From Acerihabitans sp035013185 (lineage in GTDB: Bacteria > Pseudomonadota > Gammaproteobacteria > Enterobacterales > Enterobacteriaceae), in NCBI RefSeq assembly GCF_035013185.1, contig NZ_JAYGJO010000022.1:35224-99223 (forward strand): a stretch of 64,000 nt of DNA, written 5' to 3'. The position numbers were made by a program, and so were the translations under genes. Below are positions 53,168 through 61,229 of this stretch, one piece after another. Under the pieces are notes generated by a model. That model ran no database searches and had not been told where the DNA came from. It saw only the letters and a program-made list of their open reading frames with translations. How positions within the stretch are numbered: the first letter of the stretch is position 1; the number at the start of each line of letters is the position of its first letter.

Positions 53168-53809
53168 TTGACCACCTCATACAACTATCACATGACTCAT
53201 TTTGTCATGAGCGCCCCCGATATCCGCCATTTGCCCATTGACACCGGTATCGAAGTTGCCTTCGCCGGGCGTTCCAATGCGGGTAAATCCAGCGCGTTAA
53301 ACACCTTGACCAACCAAAAAGGGCTGGCAAGAACCAGTAAAACCCCTGGACGCACACAATTAATCAATTTATTTGAAGTTGAACCAGACGTGCGTCTGGT
53401 CGATTTACCTGGTTATGGTTATGCCGAAGTGCCGGAAGAGATGAAAATCAAGTGGCAGCGTGCGCTGGGTGAATACCTGCAAAAACGTTTTAGTCTCAAA
53501 GGATTGGTGGTATTGATGGACATTCGCCATCCCATGAAGGATCTGGACCAGCAAATGGTGCAATGGGCCGTGGGGGTTGATATTCCGGTCTTGGTTCTGC
53601 TCACCAAGTCAGACAAACTCGCTTCCGGTGCCTGTAAGGCGCAAATTAACCATGTAAGGGAAATTGCGGCGGCTTTTGATGGCGACATTCAGGTGGAGGC
53701 GTTCTCATCGCTGAAAAAAACCGGTGTGGATAAACTGCGCATGAAACTTGATGACTGGTTCAACACCCTCCCGCCAGCGGTGGATACTGAGATAACCGAA
53801 GCGCTTTAA
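53168..53809 (+). CDS. engB: Ribosome biogenesis GTPase EngB/YihA
   Basis: 213 residues from TTG 53168, the start codon type used in E. coli; AAGGAGAG lies 8 bases upstream. Essential GTPase for 50S subunit maturation. Motifs: G1 FAGRSNAGKSSALN, G2 region TSKTPGRTQL, G3 DLPGYGYA, G4 TKSDKL, with MDIRHPMKDLD between. The C-terminal region (FNTLPPAVDTEITEAL) is slightly longer than in E. coli (210). Confidence 0.95.
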   Translation: MTTSYNYHMTHFVMSAPDIRHLPIDTGIEVAFAGRSNAGKSSALNTLTNQKGLARTSKTPGRTQLINLFEVEPDVRLVDLPGYGYAEVPEEMKIKWQRALGEYLQKRFSLKGLVVLMDIRHPMKDLDQQMVQWAVGVDIPVLVLLTKSDKLASGACKAQINHVREIAAAFDGDIQVEAFSSLKKTGVDKLRMKLDDWFNTLPPAVDTEITEAL

Positions 53810-53857
53810 CCCCGCCAATCGCCCGGCAGTGAACAACTGCCTTAGGTAAGGCCCAAT

Positions 53858-53963
53858 AAAAAACGCCCCAGTCAATAATGACCGGGGCGGCTAATATTTA
53901 GCCAAATCCGATTACGTGAAGTAAAAGGTCTGAAAGATAGAACATCTTACCTCTGTACCCTAC
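53858..53963 (-). ncRNA. spf: Spot 42 small RNA
   Basis: The minus strand from 53963 reads GTAGGGTACAGAGGTAAGAT, then TTCTATCTTTCAGACC and continues with the Spot 42 sequence almost base for base, ending in the terminator GCCCCGGTCA-TTATTGACTGGGGC and seven T. About 106 nt (E. coli 109). It is an Hfq-bound repressor of galK and other sugar genes and is lowered by CRP-cAMP. Location between polA and engB is as in E. coli; a -10 TAAAAT sits just upstream. Confidence 0.96.
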
Positions 53964-54109
53964 GTCTGTAATTTTACCTCAATTTACGCCAAGGCAAAAG
54001 AATTTTTTGTAGTTTAATTTCATTATAATAAGATCTTATCGCTCATTTTGCGGGTTTGAATCACCCTTTTATGTATTTTAATTACAAAAAAAGCTTATTA
54101 TTTCGCCAC

Positions 54110-56899
54110 TTAATGCGCTTGATCCCAATTTTCCCCTACACCAATATCCACCCGTAGCGGGACATCAAGGGCAAAACATCCCTCCATTAACGTCTTGATT
54201 TTTTGGTTTGCCGATTCCACTATCCCGCGCTGCACTTCGAAGACCAATTCATCATGGACCTGCATAATCATGCGCACCGCCGGCTGCTCTGCCTGCAACC
54301 AGGCGTCAATAGCAATCATCGCGCGTTTAATAATATCGGCGGCGGTACCCTGCATGGGTGCATTGATCGCTGCGCGTTCAGCGCCTTTTTTCCGGTTACC
54401 ATTGCGCGAGTGGATGTCGGGCAGATAGAGACGTCGACCGTCCAGGGTGGAAACATAACCTTGTTTCGTTGCCTGCTTGCGGGTGCGCTCCATATAATCC
54501 AACACCCCGGGATAGCGTTCGAAATACAGATTCATATAGCGTTGCGCTTCCGCACGTCCAACCGATAACTGACGCGCAAGACCAAAGGCGCTCATGCCGT
54601 AAATCAAGCCAAAATTGATCGCCTTGGCGCTACGGCGCTGTTCATTGGATACCTTATCCAACGCCAAGTCGAACACTTCGGCCGCGGTTGCCCGGTGGAT
54701 ATCCTTCCCTTCGGCAAACGCCCGCAGCAGCCCCTGATCCCTGGAGAGATGCGCCATAATGCGTAACTCAATTTGTGAATAATCCGCCGCCACGATGACC
54801 GAATCCTTCGGCGCAATAAACGCTTGTCTAATCCTGCGCCCTTCATCGTTACGCACCGGGATATTCTGCAAATTAGGATCGCTGGAAGAGAGGCGTCCAG
54901 TGGCGGTAATAGCCTGATGATAACTGGTATGTACCCGTTTCGATAACGGGTTAATCATTAACGGCAACTTATCGGTATAGGTCGACTTGAGTTTCGCCAA
55001 ACCCCGGTATTCCAAGATAAGCTTCGGCAATGGATAGTCCAGTGCCAGTTCAGCCAGGACTTCTTCATTGGTAGACGGCGCGCCGCCCGGGGTCTTTTTC
55101 AGGATCGGCAATTTCTGCTTATCATAGAGGATCCCCTGTAATTGCTTGGTGGAAGCGAGGTTAAACGTCTCTCCCGCCAGCGCGTGCACCTCAATTTCCA
55201 ACTCACCCAGCCGTTTGGTCAACTCTACCGAATGTGCAGCCAGAATTTTTTCATCTATTAATACTCCAGTACGCTCAATACGTGACAGTACTGGCACCAG
55301 CGGCATCTCGATCTCTTCAAACACTGTCTTCAGACCGCTGTTTTTTTCAATCCTCGGCCACAGCTTTTCATGCAGGCGCAGTGTCACATCAGCGTCTTCA
55401 GCAGCATAAGGCCCGGCAAGGTCAAGGGCAATCTGGTTAAATGTCAGCTGGTTTTTACCCTTACCGGCAATGTCTTCGAATCCCACTGTGGTATGTTTCA
55501 GATAGCGATCCGCCAGGCTGTCCATATCATGACGTCCCGACACGCTGTTTAATACATAAGATTCCAGCATGGTATCAAAGGCAATTCCGGCCAGTTCGAT
55601 ACCGTAACGTTGCAAGACGCCGCGATCGAATTTGAGGTTTTGACCAATTTTTCGAATCGCCGGGTCTTCCAATAAGGGTTTTAACAACGCCAATGCCTGG
55701 TTGAGGTCCAACTGTTCCGGCGCGTCGATATAATCATGGCCTAAGGGGAGATAAGCAGCTTCACCAGGCACCACCGCAAACGAAACACCCACCAGGTGGG
55801 TGGTGAGCGTATCCAGACTGTCGGTTTCGGTATCGAAGGCGAAGAGTCCGGCTTGGGTGATCCTGTCCATCCAGCGTTGCAGATCCGCCAACTGGTAAAT
55901 CACCTCATATCCCTCTTGGGACAACTGCTGTCCTTGCTCCTCGTCGTCGGCGGCGGGCAGCGCATTAAACGGTGTTGAGGGGCTGATGGTGACACTCTTG
56001 CGACCCTGAAGCCATTTACCCGCTTCCAGATCCGCCTGCCAGCGTTTGAATTCGTATTTTTTAAACAACTGCTGCAGCTCAACCGCATCGGGCTCGTTCA
56101 CGATTAATTGGTCAAACGGCAAGTCCAATGGCACGTCGGTTTTAATCGTCGCCAATTGATATGATAGATAAGCCAGTTCTTTATTTTGCTCAAGCTTCGG
56201 CGCCAAGGTTTTCGCGCCGCGAAACGTCAGGCCACCGACTTTGGTCAGATCGCCATAAATACTGTCCAGGCTGCCTAACCCCTGCAATAACCCTTGTGCG
56301 GTCTTTTCTCCAACACCGGGCACACCTGGGATATTATCCGAACTGTCGCCCATTAGCGCCAGGTAATCAATAATCAGTTCTGGCGGCACGCCAAACTTCT
56401 CACGCACCTCTTCTGGACCCAGAATGGCATTGGACATGGTATTAATCAGGGTAATCATTGGCGATACCAACTGAGCCATATCTTTATCACCGGTGCTGAT
56501 CAAAACCTCTCGACCAGCCCGCTGCGCTTCCAGGGCCAGGGTACCGATAACATCATCAGCCTCGACACCTACCACTGCCAGCAACGGCAATCCCATGGCC
56601 TTGACCATCAGATGCAGGGGTTCGATTTGACTGCGCAAATCATCGGGCATCGGGGGGCGATTCGATTTATATTGCTCAAAAAGCGCATCGCGGAACGTTT
56701 TGCCTTTGGCGTCAAAAACCACCGCAACGTGACTGGGCTTGTATTGCGTCAATAAGCTTTTAAGCATATTAAGCACGCCATACATGGCGCCGGTCGGCTC
56801 CCCTGCGCTGTTGGTTAGCGGCGGGAAGGCATGATATGCACGATAGAGATAAGAGGAACCATCAACCAGAATTAACGGATTGTCTGCAATGTGGGCCAT
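54110..56899 (-). CDS. polA: DNA polymerase I
   Basis: 929 residues (E. coli 928). Domains: 5'-3' exonuclease (1-300; ILVDGSSYLYRAYHAFPPL, GVEADDVIGTL, MGDSSDNIPGVPGVG), 3'-5' proofreading exonuclease (330-520; FDTETDSLDT with the catalytic Asp and Glu) and polymerase (530-929; motif A VIVAADYSQIELRIMAHLS, fingers RRSAKAINFGLIYGMS, motif C MQVHDELVFEV). All active-site residues are present. It fills gaps in repair and replaces RNA primers. The gene has its own promoter region with a DnaA box. Confidence 0.97.
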   Translation of the reverse strand: MAHIADNPLILVDGSSYLYRAYHAFPPLTNSAGEPTGAMYGVLNMLKSLLTQYKPSHVAVVFDAKGKTFRDALFEQYKSNRPPMPDDLRSQIEPLHLMVKAMGLPLLAVVGVEADDVIGTLALEAQRAGREVLISTGDKDMAQLVSPMITLINTMSNAILGPEEVREKFGVPPELIIDYLALMGDSSDNIPGVPGVGEKTAQGLLQGLGSLDSIYGDLTKVGGLTFRGAKTLAPKLEQNKELAYLSYQLATIKTDVPLDLPFDQLIVNEPDAVELQQLFKKYEFKRWQADLEAGKWLQGRKSVTISPSTPFNALPAADDEEQGQQLSQEGYEVIYQLADLQRWMDRITQAGLFAFDTETDSLDTLTTHLVGVSFAVVPGEAAYLPLGHDYIDAPEQLDLNQALALLKPLLEDPAIRKIGQNLKFDRGVLQRYGIELAGIAFDTMLESYVLNSVSGRHDMDSLADRYLKHTTVGFEDIAGKGKNQLTFNQIALDLAGPYAAEDADVTLRLHEKLWPRIEKNSGLKTVFEEIEMPLVPVLSRIERTGVLIDEKILAAHSVELTKRLGELEIEVHALAGETFNLASTKQLQGILYDKQKLPILKKTPGGAPSTNEEVLAELALDYPLPKLILEYRGLAKLKSTYTDKLPLMINPLSKRVHTSYHQAITATGRLSSSDPNLQNIPVRNDEGRRIRQAFIAPKDSVIVAADYSQIELRIMAHLSRDQGLLRAFAEGKDIHRATAAEVFDLALDKVSNEQRRSAKAINFGLIYGMSAFGLARQLSVGRAEAQRYMNLYFERYPGVLDYMERTRKQATKQGYVSTLDGRRLYLPDIHSRNGNRKKGAERAAINAPMQGTAADIIKRAMIAIDAWLQAEQPAVRMIMQVHDELVFEVQRGIVESANQKIKTLMEGCFALDVPLRVDIGVGENWDQAH

Positions 56900-57359
56900 A
56901 GCGTATTTCGTTCTTTTTTGTCAGCATTGATGGGGGTAGCATGCCATAGCATGGCTGCCGAACACGAACAATAGCGTAGCATAAGACCAATAAAAAAACT
57001 GAATTCATGCAAAGATCTACTGGATCGTTCTGTGGATAACTTTGTGTGTAAAAAAAATTTTTAACTTTTAAATTTCCTCTACAAAACTATTGCTTAACAA
57101 AAAAATCATTAAAATCATATATTTATATAATTTAGCAGGCTAATTGCATATATATCAATAGCATTCCCTATTTGTGGATATAACTTGACTCGAATTCGAT
57201 TTGGAATATAGCCATTTTTGCCACTGCTAAAAACAGATACAAACGTACGGGTTCAAGATGGGAAAACGAGGAGAATAACGACTTGTCGTGGGGGTGGATT
57301 CTACACACAAAAAAAAACGCCGGCGCTAGGCCGGCGATACGCAGTATATGCCGTTAAAA
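56900..57359. promoter_or_regulatory. polA upstream region with DnaA boxes
   Basis: About 460 bp, strongly AT-rich between 57040 and 57200. TGTGGATAA (57031-57039) is a perfect DnaA box, and TGTGGATAT (57173-57181) a one-mismatch box. In E. coli yihF and yihG occupy this place; no remains of them are seen. The dsbA terminator is at the right end. Confidence 0.55.
57309..57336 (-). terminator. dsbA terminator
   Basis: On the minus strand CGCCGGC-CTAGC-GCCGGCG is followed by nine T. Ends the srkA-dsbA transcript. Confidence 0.85.
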
Positions 57360-57986
57360 TCATTTCTGTGTCAGCAGATATTTCACCACATCAACAAACT
57401 GCTTAACGTAAACCTCTTTGGACGACATATCCAAACCGTCATTTTTGACCATATATTTGCCATTAACAAACATGGCCGGCACACCGCGTAATTGCAGATC
57501 AGAGGCCGCTTTTTCCTGCTGTACCACTAACGATTTAACCACAAAACTATTCCAGGCACCGTCGTATTCTGCCGCGCTGACGCCTGCTTTGATAAAGACG
57601 TTACGGATATCAGCAGGGGTTTGGATGGTCTGGGTTTTCTGAATACCTTCAAACAACAGTGGGCTGACTTTATCTTCAACACCCAAGGCCATCGCCACCG
57701 CCCAAGCCTGGGTGACCTGTTTGCCCATATCCCCACCAAGGAAATCCACATGGTATTTGGTTATTTTGGTCCCTGCCGGCAGCGCCTGTTTTACGCTGCT
57801 GGATATATGATAGTTTTCTTCAAACTCATAACAATGCGGGCAGTAAAAAGAGAAGAATTCCAACACCTGCGGTTCGTTGGCAACCGGTTTATCGAGTTGG
57901 ATATACTGCTGCCCTTCAGTGAACTGTGCAGCCCCTGCGCTAAATGCCAGTACCAGGCCTAAAAGCGCAAACCAAATTTTTTTCAT
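57360..57986 (-). CDS. dsbA: Thiol:disulfide interchange protein DsbA
   Basis: 208 residues from ATG 57986 (TGGAGAAAGTTTTG just upstream), same as E. coli. A periplasmic oxidant that places disulfides in exported proteins. A Sec signal peptide MKKIWFALLGLVLAFSAGAA, cut about residue 19-20, precedes the thioredoxin fold with the redox motif FYCPHCYEFEE and the cis-Pro loop RGVPAMFVNGKY. It follows srkA by 18 bases in the standard operon. Confidence 0.96.
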   Translation of the reverse strand: MKKIWFALLGLVLAFSAGAAQFTEGQQYIQLDKPVANEPQVLEFFSFYCPHCYEFEENYHISSSVKQALPAGTKITKYHVDFLGGDMGKQVTQAWAVAMALGVEDKVSPLLFEGIQKTQTIQTPADIRNVFIKAGVSAAEYDGAWNSFVVKSLVVQQEKAASDLQLRGVPAMFVNGKYMVKNDGLDMSSKEVYVKQFVDVVKYLLTQK

Positions 57987-58004
57987 CAAAACTTTCTCCA
58001 ATAT

Positions 58005-58991
58005 TTAATAGATAGGCATAAGCTGTAATGGGGGTTCATGCAATAACTTTACTTGTTCCGTAAAGATTAATGTTTGTTGTGACCAGAACGCCCCCTCAAC
58101 CATCCAGGGGAAACTATAAGGAAATGCAGGATCTCCCCAGCGCCGGCTAATCCAGGCCAAGTAATAAATCATACGCATGGCCCTTAAGGGTTCGATTAAA
58201 GCCAATTCGCGTGGATTGAAATCCATAAATTCGCCGTAGGCGTCCAACAATAACGACAATTGATATTGTTGATCGATGCGATCGCCGGTCAGCAGCATCC
58301 AGAGATCCTGAACAGCGGGGCCATTGCGGGCATCATCAAGATCAACAAACATCGGGCCATCGCGCCACATAATGTTACTGGCATGTAAATCACCATGCAA
58401 ACGCAATGGCCGCCATTGCGTGGTCCAACATAACTTAACTTCGGCAATAAGTGTGTCAACAGACTGTAAAAATGCAGTTTTTTGTTTACCGGTAATTAAG
58501 CTGCTGTTCTCAAGCTCGCGCCGAGGCTCATATAAATACTCTTCAAGATCGATAGTGGGCCTGGCGGTGAACAATTTATCACCATTGCTGCGATGGATTC
58601 GGCCGATAAAACGCCCAACCCATTCAAGCTGCTCGTCATTGTCCTGTTCAAACTGTCGGCCGCCAACGCTTGGAAAAACCGCGAAATGAAAACCCTGATG
58701 TTCCAACAGCGTCGCACCGTTAATTCGCAGCGGCGGTACCACGGGAATTTCTGCATCCGCAAGCCCTAACGACAGTTCATGCTCTTCCAGGATTTGATCA
58801 ACCGACCAACGTTCGGGGCGGTAAAATTTGACCACGTAGCGTTTTTTATCTTCGTCGAGAAATTGATAAACGCGGTTCTCGTAGCTGTTCAGAGCGGTTA
58901 ACCCCGAATCCACACGTATTCCGACGCTTTGTAACGCATCCATGATCAGATCCGGCATCAATGTCTTGAAATTAAATGCTGTAGTATTCAT
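58005..58991 (-). CDS. srkA: Stress response kinase A
   Basis: 328 residues, same as E. coli SrkA (RdoA/YihE). A cytoplasmic APH-fold Ser/Thr kinase that protects cells from stress-linked death and feeds into the Cpx response. Motifs: RYVVKFYRPERWS, LRLHGDLHASNIMWRDGPMF (catalytic HGDLHxxN) and VDLDDARNGPAV (metal-binding). It is followed by dsbA, which shares its Cpx-controlled promoter in E. coli. Confidence 0.95.
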   Translation of the reverse strand: MNTTAFNFKTLMPDLIMDALQSVGIRVDSGLTALNSYENRVYQFLDEDKKRYVVKFYRPERWSVDQILEEHELSLGLADAEIPVVPPLRINGATLLEHQGFHFAVFPSVGGRQFEQDNDEQLEWVGRFIGRIHRSNGDKLFTARPTIDLEEYLYEPRRELENSSLITGKQKTAFLQSVDTLIAEVKLCWTTQWRPLRLHGDLHASNIMWRDGPMFVDLDDARNGPAVQDLWMLLTGDRIDQQYQLSLLLDAYGEFMDFNPRELALIEPLRAMRMIYYLAWISRRWGDPAFPYSFPWMVEGAFWSQQTLIFTEQVKLLHEPPLQLMPIY

Positions 58992-59015
58992 AAAACGCTC
59001 GTTTATTGCCTGCGT

Positions 59016-59285
59016 CTACTCTTTGATAATGCCGCGCGCACGCAGGATCGCGGTTTTAAAGTCCTCTTCATAGTCCTTTTGCAGCCCAGGAATCGCTTGG
59101 GTTTTATCGGTGCCGCGCATCTTTAGGTGATAAATTAACGTATCATCGGACAGTGCGGTTAAATCACCGTTATAGCCGGCCTCTTGCGCCAACTTCTGCA
59201 AAAATTGCAGTAAATTAAGGTCAGATTCCTGCTGCCAGGCAGGCTGAAGCAACTCGATTAGCTCGTTAACGCGATGATATTTCAT
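59016..59285 (-). CDS. yihD: YihD family protein
   Basis: 89 residues, same as E. coli. A small soluble conserved protein of unknown function (DUF1040). The sequence MKYHRVNELIELLQPAWQQE, DLNLLQFLQKLAQEAGY and YHLKMRGTDKTQAIPGLQKD is almost identical to the E. coli one. It lies just upstream of srkA, 24 bases away, and is divergent from mobA, as in E. coli. Confidence 0.94.
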   Translation of the reverse strand: MKYHRVNELIELLQPAWQQESDLNLLQFLQKLAQEAGYNGDLTALSDDTLIYHLKMRGTDKTQAIPGLQKDYEEDFKTAILRARGIIKE

Positions 59286-59396
59286 AACTCAGCCCTCATA
59301 GGATATTAGTGATAATGTATCAAGATTCAACGGACAGGATAAACATCATTGTTCAACCACCTCTGAAACATTGTATCTTAATATGTGGAACCACCT

Positions 59397-60023
59397 ATGA
59401 ATGAATCGGTGTCACGGGAGAATACCATTCTGACAACCGAAATAACCGGCGTGATACTGGCGGGCGGACGCTCGACACGCATGGGGGGTGAGGATAAAGG
59501 GCTGATAGTGCTTAACCAGGTTCCCTTGTACCGTTATGTTTTAGACCGCTTCTCCCCGCAGGTGTCCCAGGTCATCATCAGCGCCAATCGCAACCAACAG
59601 TATTACCGGCAAAGTGGTCTGACGGTGATTAGCGATACCCTGCCTGATTTTCCCGGCCCTCTGGCCGGTATGTTAGCTGGACTGCAGGCGGCATCGACCG
59701 AGTGGGTGGTTTTTGCCCCCTGTGATGTGCCGATATTTCCCGCTGATTTGGTGACCCGACTATGGCAAGGCAAGCAACGAGCCGCCGCCGCCTTTGCCTG
59801 CGCAGGGGGACGTGATCATCCTGCTTTTTCACTACTCCATCGCACGTTGATCCCGGCGCTGGAAAATACCCTCGCCAGAGGTGATCGCAAAGTGATGCTG
59901 TTTTTTGCGCAGATAAACGCCCAACGGGTGGTTTTCCCCGCTGAACCACCGGCGTTCGCCAATCTCAATACCCCGCAGGATTTACAACAATGGTCAGTCA
60001 ATGAGCCAGGAGCACAAGCATGA
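59397..60023 (+). CDS. mobA: Molybdenum cofactor guanylyltransferase
   Basis: 208 residues from ATG 59397 (GTG 59385 in frame is possible). It attaches GMP to molybdopterin to make MGD. The nucleotidyltransferase signature is GVILAGGRSTRMGGEDKGLI; also FPGPLAGMLAGL, APCDVPIFP and GRDHPAFSLL. It starts with a 14-residue extension compared with the E. coli protein (194), which is not conserved. Its stop overlaps the mobB start by 4 bases. Confidence 0.93.
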   Translation: MNESVSRENTILTTEITGVILAGGRSTRMGGEDKGLIVLNQVPLYRYVLDRFSPQVSQVIISANRNQQYYRQSGLTVISDTLPDFPGPLAGMLAGLQAASTEWVVFAPCDVPIFPADLVTRLWQGKQRAAAAFACAGGRDHPAFSLLHRTLIPALENTLARGDRKVMLFFAQINAQRVVFPAEPPAFANLNTPQDLQQWSVNEPGAQA

Positions 60024-60574
60024 CAGCGCCACATCCACCACTGTTAGCCATAACCGCGTTCAGTGGTACCGGCAAAACCACCTTATTAACGCAGCTCATC
60101 CCCTTGCTCAATCACTATGGGGTGCGTATCGGTATCATCAAGCATACCCATCACAAAGTCGATGTGGATACCCCAGGTAAGGACAGCTATGAACTGCGTA
60201 AAGCCGGTGCACGGCAAACCATGGTAGCGAGCGAAGCGCGCTGGGCGCTGATGACAGAAAATCAGGATCTCGCCATGCCATCACTGTCCTGGTTGGCCGA
60301 ACAAATGGACGCAACACAAATCGACCTGATCCTGGTGGAAGGCTTCAAACATGAACCTATTACCAAGATTGCGTTGTTTAGACAGCAGACTGGCGTTGAG
60401 TGGCGCTCGCTTATCGACGAGCATGTCATAGCCGTGGCCAGCGACGTCCCGCTAGACATCACCCTACCGTTATTGGACATCAATCAGCCCGAAGCCATCG
60501 CGCATTTTATCAACGAGTGGTTACATCATCGACAGGATTGTAGGACCCCACCTCACATCGACGGGATGAGGTAA
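60020..60574 (+). CDS. mobB: Molybdopterin-guanine dinucleotide biosynthesis adapter MobB
   Basis: 184 residues (E. coli about 175). GTP-binding protein that assists MobA. Walker A ITAFSGTGKTTLLTQLIPLL, then GIIKHTHHKVDVDTPGKDSY, then DLILVEGFKHEPITKIALFR. Overlaps mobA (ATGA). In E. coli the mob genes lie next to a ribosomal RNA operon; here no rRNA follows. Confidence 0.93.
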   Translation: MTAPHPPLLAITAFSGTGKTTLLTQLIPLLNHYGVRIGIIKHTHHKVDVDTPGKDSYELRKAGARQTMVASEARWALMTENQDLAMPSLSWLAEQMDATQIDLILVEGFKHEPITKIALFRQQTGVEWRSLIDEHVIAVASDVPLDITLPLLDINQPEAIAHFINEWLHHRQDCRTPPHIDGMR

Positions 60575-61229
60575 TCGGCGTCAGATCACCCAGCATAATC
60601 GGTTTTTTATTGGGATTTTTACTCTTCTCACCATAAGGGACTATTTGACGTATTTATATTGCTACCGCCTGATCTTTTAGCTTGCTGGTGCGCTGGCAAT
60701 ACTCCTCTCCTCCCTTCCCTACGCCTCGCCCCTAACGGGGCCGCGATCGGTCGCGTTCAAATCCGCGCCGACAACGTTGTCCTCATGCCACTCAGCCACT
60801 CCGTAAACTACTGGGGATTGGTGAACCTCATTCTACTCAAATCATTTAGAATATATACCTGTTAATAATCTTAAGAATTATTTTTTAAAATGTTATTAAT
60901 CGTTTAAATGAACTCAGTTATGATCCTCTAGTTAGTGCTAAACAACAACCATCAAATAAGACTACTAGGGGCAACATCGTAAATTTTATAATTAAACAAG
61001 TAACGTAAAAATGGACTCTTATGATGATGAATCCACACAATATTCGTGGAGGACAATTTACATTATTTATTTTAGAGTGATTTTTTAAAAAAACACTACC
61101 AGGTAAAACATCACTCATTAATAGAATAACGCTAATTTATCATAAGTTAGCACATTAACGACTAAGACCACATTTCACAATGGCACCCTGTCATCACATA
61201 TAACTCAATTATATTGCGGCTTTATTTAT
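60575..61229. other. Gene-free stretch between mobB and the inverse autotransporter gene
   Basis: A short hairpin ACCTCA/TGAGGT lies across the mobB end (about 60550-60572). 60660-60865 is GC-rich and open in one frame (from 60659) but has no recognised motif or ribosome site. 60870-61229 is very AT-rich, probably the promoter of the next gene, and is the sort of DNA silenced by H-NS. Confidence 0.45.

Noticed and set aside
60659..60865. 68-codon frame between mobB and the inverse autotransporter gene
   Set aside because: No family recognised; the AT-rich end is not coding-like and there is no ribosome site.
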